Shown here in pieces: positions 19,148 through 30,518 of a stretch of 64,000 bases of DNA (positions within the stretch are counted from its first letter, which is position 1; every line of letters starts with the position of its first letter). Source of the DNA: Eutreptiella sp. 'Long Island Sound 2002' (Eukaryota > Euglenozoa > Euglenophyceae > Eutreptiales > Eutreptiaceae); assembly GCA_964036045.1 (NCBI GenBank), contig OZ038392.1, positions 42,431,478 to 42,495,477 of the forward strand. The letters run 5' to 3'. Position numbers and translations under genes: made by a program. The notes beneath the pieces are model-generated. The model worked only from the letters and a program-made list of their open reading frames with translations. It had not been told where the DNA came from and did not search any database.

Positions 19148-19856
19148 GGAAAGATGTCCTTGTTTAGTGCCCTAGATATTTTGGTGAAATCCTGCAGGTT
19201 TTGATGTTGAAAACCCAAACCAAGGCAGTAAGTAGAGCAAGAACAGGATGTGGATCGAATCAATGAATAGTTTGAAATCCAGTGTAACACAGAAGGGCTG
19301 CAGATAGACAAAGCAGGTATAAATACAAAGATTCAATCACAAAAGAATAAAACAAATGATTTTTATAAGAAAACTGGCATGACTCTTGCCTCCCAATTAG
19401 CCTCAAGCACTTCATGTGCACTCTTTTGGATGAAATGGAGTTGGTTAGGAATATGGGCCAAAGGAGTTAGGCCAGACACAGATTATGACTTGGCCAAGCA
19501 ACTGAATTCAGAAACAGTTAAAAAGTCGAACCACAATAAGTGGTAGAAACAATTGAGTATAGAGGTCTTGGGGTGGAGGACCACTAGGCTTAACCTCCAA
19601 GGCCTAAGGCATGAAATGCCTATTTTTTTCGGTATATCCTCCATGAAGGAAGGTACCTCCGCTCAGTTGAGTGGTAGGGGTAAACTTCATGGGGGGCTAG
19701 GGTTATAACCCTAGTTACTTTGAGAAAGTGTACTTAGAGCTTCAAAAGAGGGATAAAAATACTGAAGTAAGTCTTAGCATCAACAAAAGGGTTTCAAGGG
19801 GGGCTTGGCCTGGATCAAGCCCTCGAAGAAAGACATGGTAGTGACTGTTTCTTACT
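19148..19856 (-). repeat. 5' LTR of gypsy copy 1
   Basis: Direct repeat of 8402-9111 with about 20 differences. It would hold the element promoter and polyadenylation signals. It ends next to the PBS and is followed on the plus strand by the second ACAAA. Confidence 0.9.
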
Positions 19857-19861
19857 ACAAA
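19857..19861. other. Target-site duplication, right (ACAAA)
   Basis: Matches 8397-8401. Confidence 0.7.
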
Positions 19862-20038
19862 CAAGGGCAGGGCAAACAGATGGCCCCCCGGCCCAAAACC
19901 AGGGCTCCAGATTCCCTGCCCACTCTTCCATCGTCTCTCTCTCTTCCTTACAGAAAAAAAACATGTGCAAAAACACCCACAGACTGTCTTCCAAACAAGA
20001 CAGTGCAGCAAAGAGTGCAGCCCCTTGTGACCCATTAG
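19862..20038 (+). pseudogene. 3' part of the ORF interrupted by gypsy copy 1
   Basis: Continuation, in frame across the insertion site, of the ORF starting at 8222. It runs 58 codons to a TAG. The product is Lys-, Gln- and Pro-rich and unrecognised. Confidence 0.35.
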
Positions 20039-20211
20039 GCAGGCAAAAGCCAAAACACAGCTTTATGTTACGAACGGCTTGCCCCCCTCCGATTACCCCT
20101 GTGAGTCTTCTTCTGGGGAGATCCCACGGGCGCCGCAAAACTCGCTGGCAATGTGCCCCTGTGCAGCGAGGCGTGGGGCCAAGGCCCTCCCGACGGTCCT
20201 GGAGGCGCGGA

Positions 20212-20470
20212 TGTCTTCGGCGGCGGCGCTGGAGACCCCGATGTCGTCGCGGATGTTGTCGCCGGTTATGCTGGTGACGCGGATGTTGTTGGCGGCGGCG
20301 CTGGAGACGCAGATGTCGTCGCCAGTGACGCTGAAGACGCGGATGTTGCTGCCAGCGGCGCTGGAGACGTGGATGGCGGTGGCGGCGGCGGTCGAGGCAC
20401 AGATGTCGTTGCCGGCGACGCTTGAGGCATGAATGTTGTGGACGCCGGCGCTCGAGGCGTGGCTGTCGTT
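20212..20470. repeat. 30-bp GC-rich minisatellite, about 8-9 units
   Basis: Units of 30 bp resemble GCGCTGGAGACGCAGATGTC followed by a variable G/C triplet run. Because 30 is a multiple of three, all six frames are nearly open across it: on the plus strand it encodes Gly-Asp-Ala-Asp-Val repeats, and on the minus strand Ala-Ser-Pro-Ala-Thr-rich repeats. The minus-strand reading continues from the more protein-like sequence at 20500-20810, so it may be the Ala/Pro-rich part of that gene. Confidence 0.8.
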
Positions 20471-20499
20471 GACGGTGAAACTCCAAGGCCCGGCGAGGC

Positions 20500-20810
20500 T
20501 GGCGGCGCCAACGAAGAATGCGACATACCAACCCTAGCCCGGTGATGAGGCGTGACGATTCCAAATTTGGGATCTTGAACCCACTCATCATAGATGGGAC
20601 GGCGCTCTTTGACCTCGGAGTGAAAGAAACTACCGTACTTGGCCGGTCCAACCCAGGGATTGAAGGACCACTAGAAATTTTAGCTTGACGGCTCCCGAAT
20701 CATCCCCACGACCGCCAGATAGTGCGGCATTGCATAGCACACCTGCCCATTGACCTTATACTACTCGTACGCCATGACTCGTGACTCGGCAGGCTGTACC
20801 CTTTGCACCA
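20500..20810 (-). pseudogene. Decayed ORF with three in-frame TAR codons
   Basis: The minus-strand frame reads as ordinary protein (for example VCYAMPHYLAVVGMIREP, then KERRPIYDEWVQDPKFG) but is broken by TAG at 20761-20763, TAA at 20680-20682 and TAG at 20671-20673. It leads into the Ala/Pro-rich minisatellite. I do not recognise the family. It lies inside the interval bounded by the 148-bp repeats and probably belongs to that older element. Confidence 0.4.
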
Positions 20811-20958
20811 TAAAACCAAGTGAAGAGCACGGGGACAAAACTCACATCATAGTATCACTGCAAACAGTAATGAATGTGTACGACAAATCGCTGAAGATCA
20901 TACAATATCAAATAATAAAATATATGCACATGCGACACATGGGCTGGGGCCCCGGTTA
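20811..20958 (+). repeat. 148-bp direct repeat, right copy
   Basis: Same length and orientation as 7470-7617, with about seven substitutions. Confidence 0.85.
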
Positions 20959-22705
20959 AAGCCGCCCTTGTTAAAGTCACTCGGTTGACTGCGTGTTGCC
21001 TTGCACTTGCACACTCCCGTAGTAGTCCACTTACAACGGCTTATGTTGCTTCCTCAAAGGGCGTCGCTTTTTTCGGCAAAAGAGGGCGTAAATTATGCGG
21101 AACCTTGGTCTTCGTGTTTTGCTTCTGGGCGACCCCGCAAACCTCCATGATCCAGGCGCGCGCATTATAAACTCAAATTCTGAAAGACTAAAAATTTTGT
21201 TGTACAAATATCTAAGAATCATGCAATTTCATGTAGTATATTAAAAGAAATTCATCATACGGCAGTGGTCCACAAACTAAAGCTGCGGCGATTCCGGCTC
21301 GCACGCGGTGCCGATTTTTACAGGCGCCACATTTCATAGCAGTACCAAGATGGATTTCAAAAGTTCAATGTTTTGACTTTGCAGATGCAATTATTCACCG
21401 TAAAAATCTATGTGCAATCGCCACTTCTAATTGGCGCATTCTCGGTCTACTAGCGAGGGATTTTACCTCAGTTATCGAAAACACCGCATTACACCAAAAT
21501 GTATCGATTGTCTTTGACTTTAAATACCACAAAAAATATGAAACAAACAAAGAATGCTTGCTGCAGTCCAATTTACAAATGCGATGTCAACCAAATGGCC
21601 ACAAGGGACAGATAGAATGCCATTGACATTTAAGACTCAAGGTGGCCGTGTAAAGGCTAGAAATGCTTTTGGCTTGGAAATATATACTCTTACATGCCAC
21701 TTTATACACAAATGCACTTGCTTTTACCACTTGGAATGTGGCTAGATGGCGGGTTAGGGTGTCTGAACACAGGGCTGGAGGGTCGGAGGGGGGGGGCGCA
21801 ACTACGTCAAAGCACATACATACCATGCGTCAGGGACGCACAAAAGAAGCATCAAAATGCGTCAGGTGGGAGACATTACCCGAATCTATTGCCTTTTGTT
21901 TTGAATGCTACATGATGCTAGAAAAAAGCCCAAAACGAAACAAAAAAAATTTCAAACAAAGACGCGCTAGTCTAGTTGTCTTCATTGTCTCTCTATAATT
22001 GTAAAGTCACCCTATCTCATGGTGATGGCGTTATCATCATAACAAACGGTTACTTTCAAGTAAAAAAGTTTTTTCACTTAGAATATGACACTTGTCAAAA
22101 AACTAAACTCATGTGAAACGAAATGAAAAAATCTGCATGCGGAGGGATCACAACCCATCACATCCCATGGTACAATTCAGTAATGCCCTCGGACAGTGGG
22201 ATTTTTCCAAAAGCAAAAAAAGCATCTTAAGTGCCTGTTACCACCTCAAGCGCTTGTGACCATCTGCAGGTACCTGCAACCGTGCACCCCCCCGCCTGCC
22301 CACCCTTTGCAAAATTCGTTCTCATAGCAAACATGGATGGAGCACACAATGTCTGGAGCAAAGGGCCAGGATTCAAGTCAGATGACAAAGCAGTACATGG
22401 GGCGGCAATTTTGCACCCCGACCCCATTTTCTTTCCAGATTTTTTTTGTACCCTCCCTTAACCAAGGCCCTGAAGCTCAATGATATGTCATGCAATGCGC
22501 ATTTGAGTCATTCCTTGAACACATGGGTACAGTACATATGATGGCTAGCATGGGTTTTTGTGGAAACATCCTCACCACGTGGGCACATAGTGTGAAAGAG
22601 AACATGTTGATATGCCACGTGCGAATCTGCACAATTTGTATCATTGCAAACAGAAAACCAAAAGTGAAATACTGAGCAAGATCCACCAAATGACCTCGCA
22701 AAGGT
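20959..22705. other. Intergenic, no gene recognised
   Basis: AT-rich sequence with short overlapping ORFs only. No conserved motif, tRNA or repeat family seen beyond a G-run near 21790. Confidence 0.4.
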
Positions 22706-23212
22706 TGTTAGATCAAAGCCAAGCGGGCGTATATGGGGGGAAACGCCACATACCCCCCCATTTTGGCCTTTTTAGGGCTATTCGCGTACCCTACCCCAAG
22801 GCGTTGAATTGTTAGTTTCACCCCTTGTAAAATCATTGTGAGTTTTCGGTCCGGACCCCACAAGACCCCCCCCACTTGAAACCCACCTTTGTCGGGTTTT
22901 GAGAGAAACGGGGGGGGGGTCAAAAATGTCGAAAAAATGACCCCCTCCTTTTTTGGGGTCGAAAATCATGAATCTTTTGGTTTTTTTTCGATTTTGAGAC
23001 CAAAAAGTGTTTCCGGGTCCCAACTCCATGGGGTTTGTGTGGGGCGGAGTGGGACGAGCGCTTGTGCAGTTTATGCTCTTTTCAGCCATTTTTGCTATGT
23101 TGGCGGTTTTGGCGACCTCGGTGACCCCGTGGTACCCACTCTGAGGGGTGTGAGTGGGGATGTTGTGATACTGCTTACTAGGATATGGAAAGACGTTTTT
23201 TGCAGTCTGTAG
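22706..23212 (+). repeat. Dispersed repeat family, copy 1
   Basis: Begins with TGTTAGATCAAA and contains CCTACCCCAAGGCGTTGAA. A diverged copy in the same orientation lies at 37428-37880, sharing the order of blocks including a G-run followed by TCAAAAATG. No coding capacity seen. Probably a transposable-element fragment. Confidence 0.7.
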
Positions 23213-23298
23213 CTTTGCCGAGGGCCGGTCACAACCCGTGCCAAAGACGCGAAATGACTGTTTCCACCAATAATGGCTTACGTGAGTGAATGGGCCGG

Positions 23299-24300
23299 AC
23301 ACAACCTGCTGATGCAGTTTTTCACCTTGGGCAGTTCAAAAATCGAGGTTTTTGCAACTTATTTTTTTGATATTGTGATCACCTAAAATTACCATCCAGG
23401 GTATGTAAAGCATGTTTTAGGCTGTATTTACATGCTTTTCACCCTATTTGGGTATTGGGCGGGGGGGGGGGTCTCCCAAAAGATTGGTACGCAACCTGCT
23501 CATGCAGTTTTTCACCTTGGACAGTTGAAAAATCGAAGTTTTCGAAACTTATTTTTTTGATATTGTGATCCCTTAAAATGACCATCCAAGGTATGTAAAG
23601 CATGTTTTAGGCCGTATTTACGTGTTTTTCACCCCATTTGGGTATGGCCGTATTTACGTGTTTTTCACCCCATTTGGGTATTAGCTCGGGGGGGGGGGGG
23701 GGTTGTCTCCCAAGGAATTTTTGGTACACAACCTGCTTATGCAGTTTTTCACTCCGGACATTTCACTCTGGACAGCTGAAAAATCGAAGTTTTCGAAACT
23801 TATTTTTTTGATATTGTGATCCCTTAAAATGACCATCCAAGGTATGTAAAGCATGTTTTAGGCCGTATTTGCCTGTTTTTCACCCTATTTGGGTGTTAGG
23901 TGGGGGGGGGGTTCTCCCAAGGGATGGGTACACAACCTGCTTATGCAGTTTTTCACCCTGGGCAGTTCAAAAATCGAAGTTTTCGAAACTTGCTTTTATG
24001 ATATTGTTATCACCTAAAATGACCATCCAAGCTATGTAAAGCATGTTTTAGGCCGTATTTACGGGGTTTTCACCCTATTTGGGTATTAGGTCCGGGGGTG
24101 GGGGGGTTTATTAAGGGATGGGTACACAACCTGTTTATGCAGTTTTTCACCCTGGGCAGCTCAAAAATCGAAGTTTTTGGAACTTATTTTTCTGATACTG
24201 TGATCATTTAAAATGACCATCCAAGCTAGGTAAAGCATGTTTTAGGCCGTATTTATGTCGTTTTTTCCTTATTTTGGGTGTGCGTTGCTTGGGGTAGATT
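23299..24300 (+). repeat. Satellite: five tandem units of about 190-240 bp
   Basis: Units start at 23299, 23489, 23726, 23930 and 24124, each with ACACAACCTG and TATGCAGTTTTTCAC, then TGATATTGTGATC, AAAGCATGTTTTAGGC and a TTTTTCACCC-type block followed by a poly-G tract. Unit 2 is longer because it duplicates about 30 bp before the G tract; unit 3 has an extra ATTTCACTCTGG-like insertion near its start. The G tract varies from about 7 to 14 G. Unit 5 lacks it and marks the end. Confidence 0.95.
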
Positions 24301-24508
24301 CTCTGCGAGGTGGACTTGCCGAAGGCAATAGAATTCACTGTAAGCACTGCTCAAACACAAATTATAAGCAGACATAAATTGTTAGAACCATATGTATACA
24401 TTGCGCGCAGAGACACAGGTTAGACTTGAAGGCTTCAGACCAACGAGACTTGTGGGACTTCCTTTTCGTCTGATGCCATTCGCATGCATCAGCATTTGTA
24501 TCGTACTA

Positions 24509-25006
24509 CTAGCAAACAGCAATCGTGAAGCGCGCAGGGGTGGTCAGCTTCATGTGTTTCTGGCCTAATGCCGGCACCCGACTGGTCTTGGGGATGGCTA
24601 AAACTCGTATGTCCTCCACGTGCACAAAGCCGCCGCCAAATTTGCAAAGCATGATGCACATGTGAAGCCAGCCCAAACTAGTCATTTTTAATCCCCTCCC
24701 TTGTTGCCGATGTTGTGCAGTTGCATTCGAATGATGCAACTGCGGTTGGGGGCCACCTGAAAAAAACGTCCCTACTTCTTTCGGGAAGTGGATGTATTGG
24801 GAACTGGATGTAGGTGCCCAAGGTTTCCAGAGACCGTTGACCAGGTTTCCGCAAATTGGAGTGCAGAACCCAACAGGGGCAGAAAGGCATAGGGAGGATG
24901 CAGACGCAGAACAGAAGAGCTGCCTAACAGAAGATGTACGACCTGCCAACCTGTGCGCGAAGCCGGAGGTGACTGCTGCCATATGACAGTCGGGCGCTGC
25001 CAGCAT
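24509..25006 (-). CDS. Hypothetical ORF, 165 codons
   Basis: Starts with ATG and ends with two consecutive stops. No domain recognised; the C-terminal part (HVEDIRVLAIPKTSRVP) looks protein-like. It lies downstream of the SFSWAP-like gene on the same strand, so it could be a 3' exon of another transcript or chance. Confidence 0.2.
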   Translation of the reverse strand: MLAAPDCHMAAVTSGFAHRLAGRTSSVRQLFCSASASSLCLSAPVGFCTPICGNLVNGLWKPWAPTSSSQYIHFPKEVGTFFSGGPQPQLHHSNATAQHRQQGRGLKMTSLGWLHMCIMLCKFGGGFVHVEDIRVLAIPKTSRVPALGQKHMKLTTPARFTIAVC

Positions 25007-25222
25007 GGGAAAAGAAAGAAAGACAGTCAGTCGCAGTTCAAACTTTCTTCATCAAATATCACGGGCGCAATCCCAATCCGATGTCAATCCGATGTCACAT
25101 AGCCAGCCCCCCCCCCTCCCCCCCCGCCCGCCCTTACCTGACATGCTTCCCTTGACCTCTGCTGCTTTTTACTCCCTCCCTTTTGGAGTCACAAGAATAC
25201 ACACGAACACCGCTTGCCATCA

Positions 25223-25462
25223 CTAATACCTGCTTCGATCCCGGTCCCTGTCCCTGTCCCTGTCCCTGTCCCGATCTCTATCCCTGTAACTGTCTCTGTC
25301 CCTATCTCTAGTCCTTTCCCGATCCCTATCTCTATCCCTGTCCCTGTCCCTGTCTCTGTCCCGATACCCAGCTCTGTCCCGGTCCCGATCCCGGTCTCTG
25401 TCCCTGTCTCTGTCCCTGTCTCTGTCCCTGTCTCTATCCCGATCCCTGACTCGATCACCATC
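25223..25462. repeat. Degenerate hexanucleotide repeat encoding the RD tail
   Basis: Plus-strand CCCTGT/CCCGAT/CCCTAT units are the complement of Arg-Asp codon pairs. Synonymous variation between units suggests selection on the protein or age. Confidence 0.85.
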
Positions 25463-27274
25463 CCCATTTCTGCGGGCATCCTTCGCTTTTTTGTCCCTGT
25501 CCAAATTTTCCGTCTCTCTTGCCCGCTTCTTGCTCCTCATTCTCTCCTCTTCCTCCTTTCGCCTCTGCTCCTCCTTCAACATCTGTTCCAACTCCCTCTG
25601 CTTCGTCTCCTTGGCAAGATCCTCCGCAGACATGCCTGCATAAACCCCCGAGCGCACCAAGTGCCTCAACTTAGCCTTCAAATCTCTTTCAGGGTATTTG
25701 GCAGGGGCATCATCGTCGTCCACAATTACAACGTCTGCATCGTCCTTCACCTCAATAACGAGACCTTCGGTTCTTTTTTTCTCCAGCAGCAGAGCTCGTG
25801 CCTTTGCCAGCCTTGCTGCACGTGCTGCCTTCCTGTCTGCCTCCGAGTCAACTGCAATGTGCACTGGATCCTCCGCCTGTTCCACAATCTCTAAATCTTC
25901 GTCAACGGGATCAGGGGTTGGCGGGACAGGCTCAGGCTCTTGCTGCGGGTAGTACTTTGTTTGGAACTCACGCACCATCCACTGATAATACTGGTGGTAT
26001 GGATCCCCTAAGGACAGGAACGAAAACTTTGGGTTGCTGCCGTCCCGCTCCCGCACCTTTTGCTCAAACTCAGGCCCATTGCGCGCTACAAACTCCGACA
26101 GACGATCGATGATAAGTTTCACGTCGCTCGGCGGCACCGCAGGCTCCGGAGGGGGTGGCGGCTGGGGTGACGGGGAAGCCGGCGGCAGTGGCTGGCAGGT
26201 GGCATCGGGGGGTGCAGCAGTGGCTGGGCTTTGATCGTCATAAGGCACAGGAGACACAGTACGGGGCGCATCGGCGGTGGACTCCTCTTTGTAGGCGGAC
26301 ATCAGTGCACGCAACGCTTCTGCCTTTCGCTGCTTTTCCCTGGCCTCAGCCTGGTGCTCCTCGGCCTGCGCAGCAGCAGCAGCGACAACGCCCACAAGCA
26401 TTGCTGCGCTAGCCTGCTGTCGGAGTTTTGCTATCGCTGCTGCATGCTGCGCAGCGGCCCGAGCAGTGCAGAAACGGTTCAGCAAGAAAGTGTAATATGG
26501 ATGATACCCATCAGCTTCCCTGAGGAATCCGACCCCGTGCTGCGGACAGGTTTGCTGCAAGATGATGGGCACCACAGCCTCTCCGTGCTGAGCCACAAAT
26601 AGCACAGTGGCAAACATGACAGATTTCTGTCGTCGGGAGGTGGGCACTGCAATGTGCTGTGGAGGAACAACACTGTCCAAGTCCATTGTAAAAGGAGGGT
26701 CAACGTCACTTGAGCTACTATTGGCCAAGGGCAATGATGGAGATGGCATTATGCGGTCTCCGCATGCCCGGTGGGCAAGCCCTTCATGCGCAGTATTAGA
26801 AGAAGACCCAAGCGCAGCCCTTGCATCAACATCGGCTGCGAAGTGATTATTGCCTCCGGATTCCGGCAAAAGCCCCAAGCTAGTGGTGGACGTGGCCGGA
26901 AAGCTATTGCTACTGCTGCTGCTCGTGTTGCTGCTCGCTATGCCCACCGGGCTCCCCATGGTAAAGCCCTCTAGTTCGGGCACCACCAACGTGTGGTCCC
27001 CGTCCGGAAGATCCTTAAATCGGTCCGGATCTATCTCCTTTTCAACCGCGGGCCGATCGTCGTCCTCCGCCCCTTCCTTCTTCTTCTTGCGCACCATGCC
27101 CGACAAACTGTCCACGAGAAGACGCACATCGTAGCGGTCTACAGTCACATCAGGGTATGCATGCAGAGTTTGTAGATGGGAAGCACCATCCAAAACTAAG
27201 GCCGTGTGCGGATCATCGAACAGCCTCGCCTTCAGACCATCTACACGGAGGTGCTGCCACTCAAGCTCCTCCAT
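25223..27274 (-). CDS. SWAP/SFSWAP-like splicing regulator (SURP domains, RD-rich tail)
   Basis: A single uninterrupted frame of about 683 residues. I take the ATG at 27272-27274 (GCCATGG context). Near the N-terminus is a DRY_EERY-type segment ([13 protein letters not shown] ... [13 protein letters not shown]), the domain that marks suppressor-of-white-apricot proteins. Two SURP modules follow: one near residues 220-270 ([15 protein letters not shown] ... [12 protein letters not shown]) and one near 380-435 ([16 protein letters not shown] ... [12 protein letters not shown]). A charged coiled-coil-like Glu/Arg/Lys stretch (residues about 560-600) leads to an Arg-Asp repeat tail of roughly 85 residues, analogous to RS domains. 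Family members act in the nucleus on alternative splicing; that role is inferred by homology. Animal SFSWAP is longer and usually has many introns, so an intronless copy is notable. It ends TAG TGA. Confidence 0.9.
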   Translation of the reverse strand: MEELEWQHLRVDGLKARLFDDPHTALVLDGASHLQTLHAYPDVTVDRYDVRLLVDSLSGMVRKKKKEGAEDDDRPAVEKEIDPDRFKDLPDGDHTLVVPELEGFTMGSPVGIASSNTSSSSSNSFPATSTTSLGLLPESGGNNHFAADVDARAALGSSSNTAHEGLAHRACGDRIMPSPSLPLANSSSSDVDPPFTMDLDSVVPPQHIAVPTSRRQKSVMFATVLFVAQHGEAVVPIILQQTCPQHGVGFLREADGYHPYYTFLLNRFCTARAAAQHAAAIAKLRQQASAAMLVGVVAAAAAQAEEHQAEAREKQRKAEALRALMSAYKEESTADAPRTVSPVPYDDQSPATAAPPDATCQPLPPASPSPQPPPPPEPAVPPSDVKLIIDRLSEFVARNGPEFEQKVRERDGSNPKFSFLSLGDPYHQYYQWMVREFQTKYYPQQEPEPVPPTPDPVDEDLEIVEQAEDPVHIAVDSEADRKAARAARLAKARALLLEKKRTEGLVIEVKDDADVVIVDDDDAPAKYPERDLKAKLRHLVRSGVYAGMSAEDLAKETKQRELEQMLKEEQRRKEEEERMRSKKRARETENLDRDKKAKDARRNGDGDRVRDRDRDRDRDRDRDRDRDRDRDRDRAGYRDRDRDRDRDRDRDRERTRDRDRDSYRDRDRDRDRDRDRDRDRSRY

Positions 27275-30110
27275 GGCCAACGTCACAAGCCTCTATTGCC
27301 AAGGCCCAACAAACACATCCCTGAGACAAACAAGTACAAGCGGCAAGGTAGTGAACATCACAAATAGAGCACAATGAATTCAGTGCGCATGGATCAACCC
27401 ATGGCCACCACTACTTGGTGGCCAATGCTTGGCCACCTAGACGCAGGGCACGGACTACGAGAAGCTGCTCACCACTGCATCACATAAAGGTGGTAGATGC
27501 TAGTGCCCAAAGATGCATGACACAGCGGGCTCAGGTTGATGTGTTGGCATCGACCGCACCGGCCAGTACAAAACGCAAGAAATATCCTCAAAGGATGCAT
27601 GTGTGAGCCCAAGGGGGGGGAATTGTGAGAAGATAATCAAGGCCAGCACTAGAAGCGTAGGCATTGCAGTTGAAAGATGGCAAACGCCTTGACACAAAGG
27701 ATGCCCGACACAAATTGATATGAATATTCTCAAACCTTTCTTTGCTTTAACGGAGCCCCCATGTTTTGTGCCCTTGACGAAGCAAACAAAGCACAAGCAT
27801 ACCAAGCCAACTCACAAGAGCACTCTCAACACCAGCACAACTCCTCAGCCAAAAAATCAATTGAACATGGCCAAGCCGCGGCCAAACATGCACAAAATCT
27901 GATGCCGAGCAATGGCAAAAGCACGGCCTCTATCGTGCTGCTTGTTTCCGAGTTTCACCTTTGCTTTACCACTACTTACAAAGCTTTAGCACTACTTGCA
28001 AAGTAATAGTAGATAAGAGTCAAACAATATTTTGACGGGGTAATCGGTCCCGTCTTTCGCCCTTTTTGCAGATTTTCCTTTGGTCATCCTTTTTTTTGAA
28101 TTGTGGTATTAAATCAAATTCTGGCCTCGCGAGTAGACAACGGAGTGTGGACAATGCATATCACGGGTAAAATAATGTAGGCGGTCAAACAAACCGCTAT
28201 GGCTGTGCACCGGCACAATAGCACCGCCACTTTAGCATTGCACACGGAGGACTCAAACGCTCGGATGGGATAGGCAAGGGGTCCAATCACATAGCACGGT
28301 GCGCATGCATACGTTCATGTTCACAACCTAAAAGCCCTTACAAGTTGGACATGACAATGCTGAACACGGTGCACTATTTCGTCCGCATATTTGCATTGTT
28401 CTGCAAGTCCCGGTCGGGCAGGCATTCTATTTCATCCGCACATTTCATATTTTTTTTCTTGGGACCGTGGGACCATCTCTTCAAGCGTGTAGATTTGGGA
28501 GGTGAAGTGTATCGATTGCATGCTAGTAGCTCCGGTCGTTAGGATTTAAAATTTTCGTGAAAAATGAGGATTTTAAATTTCAGGTGAAATATAACGTGAA
28601 AATTTCGTGAAATTTTCGATTTTTTTGAAAAGTATGAAAATTATGAAATTTATGGTCCCAATGGGAAGGCGGAGGTTCTATAACATCACAGCACTGAATC
28701 CTGGCACCTATAACCAAGCCCTTGATGAAAGACATTGATGGACGCATCACAATTGGAATGCCGAAGTCCACAAACAATATGATGGATGCCAATGGCAATG
28801 ATATACTCATGCGTGGCACAACTTCATGTAGTTGACACGAATGAAGACTTGCCAAGATGGAAAAACTCCAATGCCAAGTTGCCAACATGGAAAAACTCAG
28901 GCGCTCCCGATTAGCACATTGCCAGTCGGCTGAGCTAAACACTCGCTCCGTCGGGGCTTGGCTGGCTGGAAGACAAGCCACAACCTTGCCCAATGCAGCT
29001 GCTGGAGAGGAAGCATGGAGGGCTTTTTGGGTTGCGTGGGTTTGGGGGGGGGGCAGGGCAGGGGGTTTGGGTTTCTCGGCGGGGGGGGGGGGCTTTGCTG
29101 GGGAGGTGCTGCGGAGGCTACCGGGGGTGGGGGGGCTCAACCCACAACTGCACAGCAGGATCTCCTCGTTAGCACACCCCTCCCACCCCAACTCCCCCAT
29201 GTACTCCACTACAGTAAAGTGTCCCCAGGTGCTCAAGTTCTTGTTTTTCATGTTGTCTATAAAAAAAGAAGGAACGGCAAATTTTCATTGAAATTTTCGT
29301 TTGAAAGATAAACTTAAATTTCGTTGAAAATTTCGTTGAAAATTACCTTGAAAATTTCGCTTGTAAATTTCGTTCGAATCCTACCGGTCGTCAAGCGACG
29401 GCGTGTTTTGGCGTCCTTCCCCTCAAGTAATTGAGCTACTTCGAACTTCGAATTTCCTACCCTAACCTAGAAAAGTTTCGCAACCCGTTTTATTCGGCCC
29501 AAGATGACCGATGCAACCTAGTGCATGTCGTCAAGGGTATTAGGGTTTCACCAACTCTAGTAGCCCAAGTTGGTGGTGTGGGGCTCAGGGTCAGGCTTTT
29601 CGCTCTCCATGCAAACCTCCGTGTGCTCATGGGCCCCGGTCGTAAGGTTGGCGAATAACTTTGTCAAAAGCCACATACCTCGTGACACCTGCATGGAAAT
29701 TTAATGGAAATTTAAGCTAACATCTTAAGTAGTCGGTGGATGACCGAATACATTCCTCCAGTTGCTTTGCATTGTGTGTGACATTGTCGTCTATGAACAC
29801 ATTCGGGACCTGCATTCATTTTTATGGTAATGATTGCTTTGCTACTACCCCACTCTTTTCTGGGACAACCCATGACACGAAACTCAAGAAGAATGCCTAA
29901 AGAGTTGTAAATCGTAAGTGAGGTCTCGATCAAGGCCGCCAAACACCACGATTTTTTGTTCATGTCGATGTGAAGTGCCATACCCATGAAGCATGGAGGT
30001 CATAATCATGCACGGGTGGCCGTGCATCGTGTGACGTACCCAAAATGTCCGTGTGGGCCACCTCCTCCGGTAGCAATGGTGGTTGTTCGTGTCCTCTACA
30101 TGGCGTGGCG
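27275..30110. other. Intergenic, no gene recognised
   Basis: Includes the probable promoter region of the SFSWAP-like gene just right of 27274. At 28550-28640 and 29270-29370 there are GAAATTTTCGTT-type AT-rich direct and inverted repeats, and G-runs near 29045 and 29080-29092. Short ORFs have no recognised similarity. Confidence 0.4.
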
Positions 30111-30518
30111 GCAATTTAGTTTACGGCACTATGTGCACTCTACTTTCAACCAAGAGTATAGCGAGAGGTTGGGAGCCCGTTCGTGATGCCACCGTGACAA
30201 AGCCCAACCCGCTAACATCACGACTTTGGGGGTCGCATGCAGCGGCAAAAAATCCGCACCCCACGGGCACATATCTCATTCGCCTGCCCTTTATGGGTCC
30301 TCCCATGGTCACCCATGCGGGACGAGGCCATAACATATGTCAGGAATCGCGAAACACAAGCAAGCTCCCCCTTACGCTCAGCAGAGTGTGGCACATTGGT
30401 GTTGCCAACCCAAGGCGCCGGGTACCATAGCTTCACCCGACCACTCCACTTAAAAAACAAAAGACAAAAGACAAAAGAAACTTGCACCGTCCGAGTGAGG
30501 GCCGGCGTTCGCACCTGT
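30111..30518 (+). repeat. 408-bp direct repeat, copy 1
   Basis: Appears identical to 30864-31271 by eye. The copies are 345 bp apart. The segment contains an AAAAGACA triplicate near its right end and no recognised coding sequence. Confidence 0.9.

Larger units (their letters stand above)
8402..19856 (-). mobile_element. Chromodomain Ty3/gypsy LTR retrotransposon, copy 1 (about 11.5 kb)
   Basis: The element reads right to left: 5' LTR 19148-19856, PBS 19136-19147, gag with a CCHC knuckle, in-frame UAG, aspartic protease, a long linker, RT, RNase H, integrase, chromodomain, a ~2.9 kb untranslated 3' region, PPT at 9112-9118 and 3' LTR 8402-9111. It is flanked by an ACAAA duplication. The order protease-RT-RNase H-integrase plus a C-terminal chromodomain places it among the chromoviruses. 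The LTRs differ at about 20 sites (about 97% identical by eye), so the insertion is not very recent. The coding region has one frameshift near 15514 and four further in-frame stops (16617, 12832, 12781, 12529), so this copy is not autonomous. A decayed relative lies at 38957-45160. Confidence 0.95.

Noticed and set aside
19815-20651. 278-codon Arg-rich minus-strand ORF
   Set aside because: It is an off-frame reading of the 30-bp minisatellite, joined to the reverse frame of LTR-flanking sequence.
23299-24300. CRISPR array
   Set aside because: The repeats are contiguous satellite units of about 200 bp without distinct spacers, in a eukaryotic context.
25214-25894. 226-codon plus-strand ORF rich in Pro and Val
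   Set aside because: Antisense shadow of the Arg-Asp codons of the SFSWAP-like gene.
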